NCBI GenBank assembly: GCA_012295275.1
Contig: CM022666.1
Span: 2,463,616-2,498,615 of the forward strand
Length of the DNA: 35,000 nt
Direction: 5' to 3'
Source of the DNA: Chrysomallon squamiferum
Lineage: Eukaryota > Mollusca > Gastropoda > Neomphalida > Peltospiridae
Position 1 is the stretch's first letter. The number at the start of each line of letters is the position of its first letter. Position numbers and translations under genes: made by a program. The notes below the pieces were generated by a model, which saw nothing but the letters and a program-made list of their open reading frames with translations, had not been told where the DNA came from and did not search any database. Below are positions 20,404-29,915 of this stretch, in pieces.

Positions 20404-20503
20404 CGAAAAAAACTGTCAGTTTTATTAAATATACATCACCTTCAGCGAATTTGCTGGAGTGTAAGTTACATACACACGAAACAAGTGGGAGCTGATCCTA
20501 GCA

Positions 20504-20561
20504 TTTTAACACATGGCTGGCTCAGACAATGGCTGAGAAAACTTTCAACTGGGTGTTAAAA
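20504..20561. other. Nested inverted repeat
   Basis: Outer arms TTTTAACAC (20,504-20,512) and GTGTTAAAA (20,553-20,561) match perfectly. Inside, CTCAG (20,521-20,525) and CTGAG (20,533-20,537) form a second stem. A structured RNA or cruciform is possible. Chance is also plausible at this size. Confidence 0.5.
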
Positions 20562-20630
20562 CCTGGGAATAGTTCCTCTCTCTGAGGTGACTAGACAGAA
20601 AAGCTGTTTTATCGCGGCCATTTTTACTTC

Positions 20631-20656
20631 TTTTTTTTTTTTTTTTTTTTTTTTTT
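20631..20656. repeat. poly(T) tract, 26 nt
   Basis: Uninterrupted T26 after a balanced 200-bp stretch. Confidence 0.9.
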
Positions 20657-21056
20657 CCCAGACTTGTTGAAGTAATTAATAATTAAGATAAGCTAATGAC
20701 TTACCAGTTTTGTCCTCCTCCCCCCCCTTGCTTGGAATCGAAACACACACAAAACAAGAAAGAAAACCTGGAAGTCAGATGAAAATCTACAAGTGTGGTT
20801 GGAACAAACCGACTCATTTGTTTTTCTTCTGGAGGGAGATAAGGAAATTATCTTCCGTTCCCTCTGACATTAAAACTTGTTATTTTTTTTTTTTTTTAAA
20901 ACCCAACATTTATCAGTTAATTCCTTCCAAATAGTGAACACACAAAAGATACAAAGTATACATTAACTAATAAATGTCTTTGTTTTTCTTTTTTTTCGTT
21001 TTGTTTTTCTTGATCTATGGTGGTGTTGTCCTCCCTCTGAAATAAAATGGAATGGT

Positions 21057-21057
<1 letters not shown>
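20657..21057. other. Complex spacer with a possible minus-strand splice-site pair
   Basis: On the minus strand, a pyrimidine-rich stretch ending TGACTTCCAG lies just before an interval that ends at CTGGTAAGTC (about 20,699-20,708). The roughly 60-bp interval is open in more than one frame but reads from T-rich and G-rich runs. I do not call an exon. The rest is unique, with T15 at about 20,884-20,898. Confidence 0.35.

Positions 21058-21092
<35 letters not shown>
21058..21092. repeat. (CA)n microsatellite
   Basis: About 16 CA units. Confidence 0.95.
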
Positions 21093-21414
21093 TCAGACAC
21101 ATTGGGAACCTGAGACTTAGAAATGGTGTTTAAGATGTGCCAAGGGTTGTACAGGTCAGAGATACAGTAACTGTAAGTAACAGCTGTATATCAAGCGCAC
21201 ATGGCATTTTCTGATACAAGACACTGAAATGTTCCTATCAAATATTTATTTTCTTTCCTTTCATGTACAGGCTGGGTCTTACTGATGTGAGTAGGAGTAG
21301 GTTTGGTTTTCTTTTTTGGAGAGAGAGATAGAGAGAGAAAGAGAGAAAGACAGACAGTCAGACAAAAGAGAGATGACTCCCAAATGAATAGACAATGAGT
21401 GTTTCTACAGAAGA
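21093..21414. other. Unique spacer with a GA/GACA patch
   Basis: About 320 bp, with a GAGA/GAAA and GACA patch at about 21,318-21,365. No supported frame. Confidence 0.5.
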
Positions 21415-21956
21415 AAAATAAGAAATAAATAAGTGAGTAAGTAAGAAAATAAAAAATAAATAAGTAAATAAATACAAAATAAATAAGTATATAAATAATT
21501 AAATAAATAAATAAACAAGTAAGTAAGTAAATAAATAAATAAGTAACTAAATAAATAAATAAATAAAAAAGCAAGTAAATAAATTTATAAAATAAATAAA
21601 TAAACAAGTAAATAAATAAATAAATAAATAAATAAAATAAAATAAGTAAATAAATTTATAAATAAAAACAAAACAAATAAGTAAGTAAATAAATAAAATA
21701 AATAAATAAATAAAATAAATAAATAAAATAAAGCAAGCAAGAAAAAAAACAAGTAAATAAATTTTAAAAATTAATAAATAAACAAGTAAGTAAATAAATA
21801 AAATAAATAAATAAATAAAATAAAATAAATACATAAAATAAAGTAAGCAAGTGAACAAATAAATAAATAAAATAAAGCAAGTAAGTTAGTAAGTAAGGTA
21901 ATAGAATAGAATAAAATAAAATAAATAAAATAAAATAAAGTAAACAAATAAGCAAG

Positions 21957-21991
<35 letters not shown>

Positions 21992-21995
21992 AACA
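21415..21995. repeat. Long (TAAA/TAAG)n tetranucleotide array
   Basis: About 580 bp of AAAT units with interspersed AAGT, AAGC and AAAC variants. Blocks such as GCAAGTAAATAAATTTATAA and AACAAGTAAATAAATAAAT recur, showing that segments of tens to about 100 bp were duplicated. Minus frames read Phe-Ile-Tyr-Leu and are artefacts. Confidence 0.95.
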
Positions 21996-22019
21996 AACAC
22001 AATTAATTACACTCATTAC

Positions 22020-22200
22020 ACACAGTCTGATGTAGCATGTTAAAAGAACTGATAGGAATACTGACTTTAATTAGCCGATTATTATTTTCATTACACCCAC
22101 TGAATGTGCATGCATGCATGCCTACATGTGTGCGTGTGTGTGTTTTCTGTTCAATACTGCAATCACAGCTGCTGATGTGGAGATAACTGAACTAAATGAA
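22020..22200. repeat. Interspersed repeat, copy 1
   Basis: Positions 22,053-22,075 are identical over 23 bp to 24,750-24,772, starting TAGGAATACTGACTTTAATT. Similarity continues around it: TTAAAA(A/C)GAA upstream and GTGTGTGTT(T)TCTG(T/C)TCAA further downstream. The copies are 2.7 kb apart in the same orientation. I do not recognise the family. Confidence 0.6.
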
Positions 22201-22276
22201 AGATACCTGCCATCGAAACGGTCTTAGATTTGTGACACACACACTTAATTGGATGATATTGATGTCAGATATCTGG

Positions 22277-22277
<1 letters not shown>
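22201..22277. other. Short unique spacer
   Basis: It contains the 10-bp palindrome CAGATATCTG at about 22,266-22,275 at the edge of the GT array. Confidence 0.5.

Positions 22278-22308
<31 letters not shown>
22278..22308. repeat. (GT)15 microsatellite
   Basis: Pure GT units ending in CTGATAT. Confidence 0.95.
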
Positions 22309-22309
<1 letters not shown>

Positions 22310-22441
22310 TGATATGGATAGCTTTAATAACCAAGGGTTGCTTTGGTTTCCATCATTTGAAGTTCCTGGCAGGTTGTCAAGCATATAGTATGGGTTTATT
22401 TTCAGTGTTTGGTTGTAGATAGTTTGTGTATATGGGGTGTC

Positions 22442-22446
<5 letters not shown>
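22309..22446. other. Unique spacer between GT arrays
   Basis: About 140 bp of mixed sequence. Nothing recognisable. Confidence 0.5.

Positions 22447-22523
<77 letters not shown>
22447..22523. repeat. Long (GT)38 microsatellite
   Basis: Pure GT for about 77 bp, followed by a short GCAGCAGTAGTAGT tail. Confidence 0.97.
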
Positions 22524-22526
<3 letters not shown>

Positions 22527-23053
22527 TGTAGCAGCAGCAGTAGTAGTCTTTTCTTTCATTATGTATTTGACTGTAAGTCCATGTTAAATAATTTTAAATT
22601 GATGTCAAGTCCATGACAGATAATTGTAAACTGGATGTAATTCAGCTGAACGTCGATGATCTAAACTGACTAAAGAAGTCAGAAATGTATTTAAAGAGAT
22701 GAAGCACCTTGCTGGAACATTTGACACTATTTACCATTCTAGACACAGATTACAGAATTACAGATGTGAGCAGTTCTGTGTTATAAATATTATATTTCTT
22801 AATGACAGTCAAATGTCACGGTACGTAATGTCTTGACTTTTGAAAACATTGTTTTGCAGCTAATATCATTACATAAAAGTAAAACGTATAATGGAATGGC
22901 TTTGGATGGCTTCCTCTTTTGTAATATCATCAGACAGACAGACAGATATCAAGATATGTATACCAAATAATTACTAATTATAGAATTTGTTTCATTATTC
23001 TTAAAAAAATTGAGGACCTTTTTATTATATTTTTCTTCAGCTCCATCTCTTCT

Positions 23054-23054
<1 letters not shown>
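22524..23054. other. Unique spacer with a 32-bp duplication and (GACA)4
   Basis: AAGTCCATG...ATAATT.TAAA.TG occurs at 22,575 and 22,607, an imperfect 32-bp tandem pair. CAGACAGACAGACAG lies at about 22,932-22,947. The rest is unique. Confidence 0.55.
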
Positions 23055-23127
<73 letters not shown>

Positions 23128-23141
23128 CCTCCCTCCCTCCC
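23055..23141. repeat. (CT)34 then (CCCT)n array
   Basis: 68 bp of pure CT followed by about five CCCT units. It is a homopyrimidine-homopurine tract of the kind that forms triplex DNA. Confidence 0.97.
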
Positions 23142-23640
23142 TTTTCAAATTATTTTCCTCTCACCCACACAGACACATAAACAAGCAAAAGCAAAAAAAA
23201 AAAAAAAAGTCTATTCTGGATGTTCAACCGGACACTAAACCAGCTAATGCTGGATAATCTCTAAACGAGGAGTCCGTTATTCCGTCTGGAAGATTTATTA
23301 CTCAGCCTGATTAAAACAACTGAGCAGTTGAGCAGTTTCTGCCGACTCACATTCTTCTCCCAATGGACCAGCCAGGCTGCATGTTAACAGGCAACAACAA
23401 CCCTGTCACGAGGGTTAATACAGTTTGATCAGTGCAGCGTAGCCTCTTCTTGATCGCTTCAAACTGCAGTGGGCTGAATATGATTCAATACAAATATGGC
23501 ACCAACCAGTAAGACATATTTATCTTTGAGAATACAGTGTGAAGATAAGGTTTGGAATGAATATGTTTTAAACGCTCACCATCCATGCTGGATTGAAAAA
23601 TTGTTAAAAAAAAACAAAAAAAACAACCAAACATTTACAA
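23142..23640. other. Complex block, candidate interspersed or conserved element
   Basis: Apart from A16 at 23,193-23,208, about 430 bp of balanced, non-repetitive sequence. The stretch at 23,330-23,500 has near-even base composition, unlike its surroundings. AAACGCTCACCATCCATGCTGG near 23,570 is reminiscent of a CCATGCTGG-type phrase I associate with cephalopod dispersed repeats, but this is a memory-based impression I cannot check. No frame is long enough to call. Confidence 0.35.
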
Positions 23641-23859
23641 CAGAATTGCATGGTGGTAATTAGGTTTAGCGCTCATAATGGGGTGATAATTTAGCCTATC
23701 ACTTATAATGTTAGTGATAATGTGGTGAATTGGATGTAATGCAATATATCAAACTTAATGTTAGCGATAGTGCAGCAGCAGTACATCCCACTTGATGTTT
23801 CTGGTAACACGATATTTAATATTTGGGTTAAAGTGGTAGCAAAGCTGATTGTAACGCAG
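23641..23859. repeat. Decayed ~40-50-bp repeats
   Basis: CACTTATAATGTTAGTGATA, AACTTAATGTTAGCGATA and CACTTGATGTTTCTGGTAA recur at about 23,701, 23,753 and 23,798, each followed by GTG- or CAG-rich text. They look like old units of a small minisatellite. Confidence 0.5.
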
Positions 23860-23906
23860 AATGCTGTAATGCTGTAATGCTGTAATGCTGTAATGCTGTA
23901 ATGCTG
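23860..23906. repeat. 8-bp minisatellite (AATGCTGT)6
   Basis: Nearly six perfect AATGCTGT copies. The unit resembles GATTGTAACGCAG just upstream, from which it may have grown. Confidence 0.93.
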
Positions 23907-24079
23907 GATGCAGTAAACTGTGCATAATGTTAAATACAGTGAATCTTTATTTGTTCTTAAACTGAGTTGGAATGGGAAATAGCATCAAAATTCCATCAAT
24001 GAAATCTATTTCTTTGACATTACATCATCAATATACATCTAATTTACAATTAACCAAGAACCAACTTATGACTATCATA
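23907..24079. other. Unique spacer
   Basis: About 170 bp of AT-rich sequence. It ends with CAACTTATGACTATC, a likely decayed unit of the next array. Confidence 0.5.
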
Positions 24080-24594
24080 CAACTGACTTGCACCTGACTT
24101 ATAACTGACTCATGCCTAACAACAGACTTGTGCCTGACTAACAACTGACTTGTGCCTGACTAACAACTGACTTGTGCTTGACTAACAACTGATTCATGCC
24201 TGACTAACAACTGACTTGTGCCTGACTAACAACTGACTTTGCCTGACTAACAAGACTTGTGCCTGACTAACAACAGACTTGTGCCTGACTAAAACTGACT
24301 TGTGCCTGACTAACAACATACTCGTGCCTGACTTACAACTGACTCATGCCTGACTTACAACTGACTTATGCCTGACTAACAACTGACTTGTGCCTGACTA
24401 ACAACAGACTTGTGACTAACAACTGACTTATGCCTGACTAAAACAGACTTGTGCCTGACTAAAACTGACTTGTGCCTGACTTACAACTGACTCATGCCTG
24501 ACTTACAACTGACTCATGCCTGACTTACAACTGACTTGTGCCTGACTAACAACTGACTTGTGCCTGCCTAACAACAGACTTGTGCCTATCTTAC
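24080..24594. repeat. 22-bp minisatellite, about 24 copies
   Basis: The unit is close to AACTGACTTGTGCCTGACTA plus AC. Unlike the 23-bp array, several copies carry 1-4-bp deletions (e.g. AACAAGACTTG, CTAAAACTGAC). Four copies read AACTGACTCATGCC and so contain TGACTCA, the AP-1 consensus. These lie near 24,106, 24,337, 24,486 and 24,508. Confidence 0.95.
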
Positions 24595-24940
24595 ATGTGA
24601 CCTACATCACCAACGTAATACAATCTTCCACCTGAATTGTTGCTGATAATCAGAGTGTTTGCTGAAGTAAAATAATAAAGACAAAATTGATCACACCAAC
24701 ATCAGATTGCACACACATAGTATACAGAACCTTGTTAAAACGAAACTGGTAGGAATACTGACTTTAATTAGCTAATTATATTAAAGTGTGTGTTCTGCTC
24801 AAAAACCTTAACTGTGGTAATAACAACTGTTAACATCGCAGTAATTAAAATAAATTGATGGTTACTTGTCGGAATCAATTCTTCAAGCTATGATTTGTAC
24901 TAAGTCAGTGAAATTATTTGTAAAAGAAACATAGAGAGAT
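24595..24940. repeat. Spacer holding interspersed repeat copy 2
   Basis: The 23-bp identity at 24,750-24,772 matches 22,053-22,075, with weaker matching from about 24,735 to 24,850. The rest is unique AT-rich sequence. Confidence 0.55.
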
Positions 24941-24954
24941 GTCAGAAATGCTCA

Positions 24955-25175
24955 TATATACAATGATAAGCACAGGAATATATATATGTATGCACATACT
25001 TACATACTATGATGATACACACAGGAATATATATATGCAATATTATATATATTTATATATACATAGATATGTATGCACATACTTATATACTATGACGATA
25101 CACACAGGAATATATATATTCAATATTATATATATATATATACACAGATATGTATGCACATACGTATTTACATAG
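24955..25175. repeat. ~82-bp tandem repeat, about 2.6 copies
   Basis: GTATGCACATAC recurs at 24,988, 25,071 and 25,152, and ACAGGAATATATATAT at 24,972, 25,021 and 25,104. The full unit is 81-83 bp. The first copy lacks about 34 bp of the ATATTATATATA portion. The AT-rich half of the unit can fold on itself. Confidence 0.9.
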
Positions 25176-25276
25176 CTAACATACATACACATCCACACAA
25201 CACACACACAGCCTACATTATTATCATACACACAAACGCGACATTATATTTACACTTAAACACTTTTTTTTTTTTT
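25176..25276. repeat. CA-rich patch and T13
   Basis: Interrupted ACACAC/ACATAC units at about 25,180-25,240, then T13 at about 25,264-25,276. Confidence 0.75.
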
Positions 25277-25590
25277 GACAATTAACCTGCTCTCTAACTC
25301 CTCCACCTATGAATACATCTGGACCCTCCCTGACAAATTCATTGTGTTAGCTCACAGACATGTGACTACGTCATATCTGTAATGCTGTTGTAAAAAGGAT
25401 GACATTTATCCTGTGTACAGTAAAAGAAAATCTTGAAGACGTCAGAAGATTGTCTATTAGTGAAAGGATTTTTTTTTTTTTTTTTTTTTCTCTCTCTATT
25501 AACTCTTGTTTTTCAGTGGTCCTTTCTAATTCAATTGTCTTGTTTTTTCACTTAGCAGTGACGCATGACCTTGAAGGTAACTGCGTAGCA
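25277..25590. other. Complex spacer with T21
   Basis: About 310 bp. The first 190 bp are balanced and unique and contain TGACTACGTCATA (a CRE-like CGTCA half-site) near 25,362-25,374. T21 lies at 25,469-25,489. A 96-codon plus frame at 25,399-25,689 crosses the T and CA runs and is not credible. Confidence 0.45.
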
Positions 25591-25596
25591 CACACA

Positions 25597-25641
<45 letters not shown>

Positions 25642-25652
25642 AGACACAGACA
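25591..25652. repeat. (CA)n microsatellite with GACA edges
   Basis: About 20 CA units flanked by CAGACA. Confidence 0.95.
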
Positions 25653-26200
25653 TTTCAAATGCAGTGACAAAACTAGAAATCATGTTTGAAGATGAATTTA
25701 GTTAGGAAAAGAAAAAGAAATCAGATTTGAAAATAATAATAAGGTAAATGGAATGAAGTATCATTTAAAACGGGTTGAAACATTTAGAATAAAATGAAGT
25801 AAAATAACATTTTTGAAACCACATGAAATAATATAATTTCATTTATATTTATACAAACAGTTTTGTTTATCAGATTATTAACTGATGAAAAAAATAAAAT
25901 GTATCTGCATTACCCTGTTTAATAAATAAATAAATAAATAAATAAATACAATTCTTAAAGTCATTTCCAAATAATATGATCATAATAGTAACTGATATAA
26001 AAATAAAGCCAGCAAAACATGTCAATCATCATAATAATAAAGTTTATGTTACAAAACAACCTCATCAAATATTCTGCCAAGATTACTTATCTGTAAGGTT
26101 TAAAACAACCATACAAACATTCAGCCAAGAACAGTCAACAATAATAATAATATATATATATATATTAATATTCTCTATTACATAATATTATGTTCCATTC
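25653..26200. other. AT-rich spacer with (AAAT)n and (AT)n
   Basis: About 550 bp. It contains (AAAT)7 at about 25,921-25,948 and (AT)n at about 26,151-26,165, and otherwise unique AT-rich sequence. Confidence 0.55.
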
Positions 26201-26202
26201 TA

Positions 26203-26352
26203 AAAAACAACAAAAAAAAAAAAAAAAAAAAAAAAAAAAACGTAGTGGTGAAAAAAATGATTTTTGTTTTTGTCTATTTTTTTTCTGTCTTTTTTTTTTT
26301 TTTTTTTTTTCTTGTAAAACAAAAAAAAAAACAAAACAACAAAAAAAAAACC
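26203..26352. repeat. poly(A)/poly(T)/poly(A) composite
   Basis: A29 at 26,212-26,240, then a T-rich stretch with T21 at 26,290-26,310, then A11 and A10 runs to about 26,350. The arms are complementary and can fold into one A-U duplex. Confidence 0.85.
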
Positions 26353-26701
26353 CCACCAAACCATCCTGACCAAACAGTCTGACAAGATTAGGGAATGATT
26401 ATTTGTAAAAGCATCGTGATGTCTCTTTTGGAAAGATTCCATTATTTGAACGATACCCTCAGGCAGATGGTGAAGGTGAATATTTTTTTTTTTTACGTCT
26501 AAAATGTCACCACAATTATCCTGACTCTATGACATTAAATACATAATCAGCCATGTCAAACAGTCTTTCTTTTTTTTTTTTTTTTTTTTCTTTTTTCCCT
26601 CTCCATTATTTCTAGAGTTAGGCATTAATGATAAGGACAATCATGTTCATGGGCCAGAAGCCATTTTTTTTTTTTTTTTTTTTTCCTTGCTTTAGGCTGT
26701 T
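26353..26701. repeat. Spacer with two long poly(T) tracts
   Basis: T20 at 26,570-26,589 and T21 at 26,664-26,684, each preceded by roughly 75-100 bp of unique sequence. This spacing is compatible with small retroposon-like insertions, but no shared body is visible. Confidence 0.6.
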
Positions 26702-27720
26702 TCTGAATGAATGAATGAATGAAAATTTAACACAAGATGCTTTAATATTAAAAGTACTATGGTATCGAATATACTATTTTATATGATTAATGAAAAAAAA
26801 ACACCAACAGGTCCCCCTCCAAAAAAAGAAAACAATATGAATGAATGAATGAATGAAGGAAGGAGGAAGGAAGAAAGGTAGAATTGTCATTGTGACATGT
26901 TTTATTATTAAAAGTTCTATGATATCAAATATATGATTTTTATATGACAACAGTATCAATGAATGGATGAATTAATTAATAGATCAATATTTATATTAAC
27001 AACATCATAACATATTTTTATTATTAAAGTTGGTGTAGTATATATGTGATTTAATGATTTTTGCTAATAACATATTTAATGAATATGTGTTTATCAAAAT
27101 AAATCACAACACATTTTAATATTAAATATTATTTTGTTGTTTTGTTTGTTTGTTTTTTGAAGCAGAGTAAGCGATAATAAATGAGTGAGCTACTACCTGT
27201 TTATCCAAATCTCAGTTTATTTTAATATTAGGATTGGTTTGGGATCAGTGATTTTTGCAAGATAAAGGAATGAATGAATATGTACATAACAACATCATAA
27301 CAGCTTAGTATTAAACATAGAGGGGTTTTTTCTGTGGATTTTATTTTTATTTTATTTTTTTATAGAATGAATGACTGAATGAATGAATGGATGGATGTTT
27401 AACAAACCACACAAAACATTTTAATACAAAAGATGGCTTAGCACTGAACATTTCAGTTTAAGAAATATGGATGAATGACAGAATGAATGAATGAATATAT
27501 ACTTAATAAAAATTTCAATATATCTTAATAGCAAAAATGATTTCAAAAATATTTAAAAAAAAATTAAAATAATAAAAGATAATGAATAAATAGTGCTTTA
27601 GTATGAAACACGATTTTTATTACAGAATACAATAAATAAATAAATAAATAAATAAGTAAATAAATAAATAAATAAGTAAATAAATAAATAAATAAACAAA
27701 TAAACAAATATTTGTACAGC
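26702..27720. repeat. Decayed ~100-130-bp tandem array seeded by (GAAT)n
   Basis: About eight to ten units recur. A typical unit has (GAAT)n or GAATGGATGAAT, then TTAACA.CA-like text, then TTTTAATATTAAA or a variant, then a GAT-rich segment and GATTTTT(A/G). Clear unit starts lie near 26,703, 26,837, 26,957, 27,266, 27,366 and 27,475. TTAATATTAAA-like cores lie near 26,741, 26,904, 27,018, 27,114, 27,222 and 27,308. The array ends in (AAAT/AAGT)n at about 27,629-27,710. Copies are too diverged for a fixed period. Confidence 0.75.
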
Positions 27721-28080
27721 AAACATTTCTAAATACATTTATACTATTAAACACAGAAAATACCATCAAACCGTCTTTTCTCAGAAATCATTTAAAATTT
27801 CCTTTAACGCATACATTTTTTTGGTTTTGTTTTCATTAACAGTATTGCCACTGATGTGCATCAAGGCAATAATTGCATTGAGCCTGATAGGGTGGCTCCT
27901 GTGTTCAGCAATGACTCTCTTTGAACTGGGTTTAAGCCAAAAAACCAGAGAGAAAAATGAGGCATCATTAAAAAAACTTTTATCAGCAGTAACAGTTACA
28001 TGTGGCTCTAAAGCCTGCCAGCATTTGTGAATAATGTAACTGATAATGTAACATAAACGCATGGAGATATGGACATGATT
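27721..28080. other. Complex block open on both strands
   Basis: From about 27,830 to 28,030 composition is balanced and frames are open on plus (27,821-28,030, a TTG start with first ATG at 27,854) and minus (27,781-28,062, 93 codons, including KPSSKRVIAEHRSHPIRL). The plus side opens just after a TTTTGGTTTTGTTTTCATTAACAG-type acceptor ending at 27,842. I recognise no domain. It may be a remnant of a mobile element or a chance overlap. Confidence 0.35.
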
Positions 28081-28325
28081 TTACACATGCATGCATGTTG
28101 TATATACATGTACATGCACATTCATATGTATATATACATATATATACACATACGTGTTATATACACATGCATACACAGAAACACAAATACACACTTTCAC
28201 ACACACATACAAGCATAAATACACATACAAGAATATACACACATGCATATACACTGAAACACACAAGAAAACGTAGTCTCTCACACATATACACAAACAC
28301 ATAGATATACATATATGCACTAATG
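28081..28325. repeat. ACAT/ACAC/TATA composite tract
   Basis: About 240 bp of CA- and TACA-rich units with palindromic CATGCATGCATG at its start. Frames read His-Thr or Cys-Val and are artefacts. Confidence 0.88.
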
Positions 28326-28884
28326 ACTGTGTTTTTATAAATGGCCAAATATGGCATGCCAAGTAAATAACAATTTAAAAATCTAATTTTTAAAAATAAA
28401 GGTGAAAGAGAAAGAAATAAGAATTGTAGAATGGAAAAAAAAAAAGAATAATAAAAGAAAAAGAAAAGAAAAAAGACATGACCACAAATTTCTAAAACAA
28501 TTTTTAACAAACATTTTAACATAATGGTGTATGCTGAGAATTTGGAGATAAAAACAGCAAACACTCCCCACCCCCCAAAAAACCTCTAGATTTTAAAATT
28601 ATTATTATTATTATTTTTATTTTTATTTTTTTAAAAGAAAACACTTTATAACTCATTTCAGAAATAAATAATACATAAATCTTAATAAAAATGACAAACC
28701 TGGTTCTGAATGATTGGATTTGACAGAAAAAAGGTGCAGAAATGAAGTAAATATTTTAACATGTCGACAGTATTTTGCTTTTTACACATCACAAATGAAA
28801 AAAAATTTCAAGTTTAATTACCACGAAAGACAGATTTTAACTTGAAAAAGTGTAGAGGAATGAAAACATTTGAAAAAAAAAAAA
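28326..28884. repeat. AT-rich spacer, probable third diverged copy of the ~0.5-kb repeat
   Basis: TTTTTAACAAACATTTTA near 28,501 and AAAATGACAAACCTGGTTCT near 28,688 match the same landmarks in the two better copies downstream, in the same order. Their spacing differs by about 110 bp from the next copy, so the assignment is tentative. Confidence 0.45.
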
Positions 28885-29436
28885 ATGAATAATTGGTTCC
28901 AGTTATCTGAATAACTATCTTTAAAAATGTATTTATTTGTTTGTTTGTTTGGCTGTTTGGTTGGGTGCTTGGTTGGTTATTTATTTGTTTGTTTGTTTGT
29001 TAATATTTTATTTTACTACTTATTTATATTTGTATTTATTTATTTGATTGTGTTTGTTTGTTTTCTTTCTTACTCGTATATTTATAAAGTTTTAACAAGC
29101 ATCTTACAAAAACATATTAACTCTTGACAAGAATTTTTAAAAATATATTTCAAATATATTCAAAAAATGACAAATCCAGCTCCAGTAATTATAGTACATA
29201 TCTGCATTTATCATTTATGAACCATTCAGGAAAAAATATTAATAATTATACTAAAAACAAAATGTGTTTTTCAAGATAAATCTGTATCACACATGTGAAA
29301 CTCTGTTATTAAGAGATCTCTACAAAAGCCAAAATGTAGCCAGGACATCTGTGAATGACTGACTGTCTTTAAGGAAAATGAAAAATTACAATATCTTGCT
29401 ATTCATGAATAATTGCCTTTATCTTGAACAACAAAA
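28885..29436. repeat. ~0.5-kb tandem duplication, copy A
   Basis: Landmarks in order: TTGGTTCCAGTTATC (28,893), ACTATCTTTAAA, a (TTTG)n block, TTTTAACAAGCATCTTACAA (29,090), TGACAAATCCAGCTCCAGTA (29,168), AATCTGTATCACACATGT, and CTGTCTTTAAGG (29,363). All recur in copy B at offsets falling from 551 to 511 bp. I recognise no coding content. Confidence 0.85.
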
Positions 29437-29751
29437 TAAAAATTTGGTTCCAATTATCCAAAAGACTATCTTTAACCATTTGTTTGTTTGTTTGTTTTGT
29501 TCGTTTTGTCTTGGATTTTTTCCTTTCTTATTCATGCTTAAACATATATTAAAAACTGTTTTAACAAACATTTTACAAAAAATAAAAAAAAAAAAAAAAA
29601 AATCCCTGACAACAACAACAAAAATAAATAAATAAATTTGGAAACATTTAAACAAAATAACTCTAAAAATTTATATTTTTAACATTCATGTCAACAAATG
29701 CCAAATCTAGCTCCAATAATTACACTAAATGCCTGCATTTATTTAATTTAA

Positions 29752-29782
<31 letters not shown>

Positions 29783-29915
29783 ATAAATCTTTATCATACA
29801 TGTCAAAAACAATTACTGTGTACTTATCTACTAAAACCCAAAACTGTAAACCTGCGGCATTATTTCGGAATCACTGTCTTTTAAGGTCAGTGAAAAATGA
29901 CACCATTTCTGCCTG
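29437..29915. repeat. ~0.5-kb tandem duplication, copy B
   Basis: Copy B carries the matching landmarks TTGGTTCCAATTATCC (29,444), (TTTG)n, TTTTAACAAACATTTTACAA, TGCCAAATCTAGCTCCAATA (29,699), AATCTTTATCATACATGT, and CTGTCTTTTAAGGTCAGTG (29,874). Added A19 (29,584-29,602) and T24 (29,752-29,775) runs and indels explain the offset drift. Confidence 0.85.
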
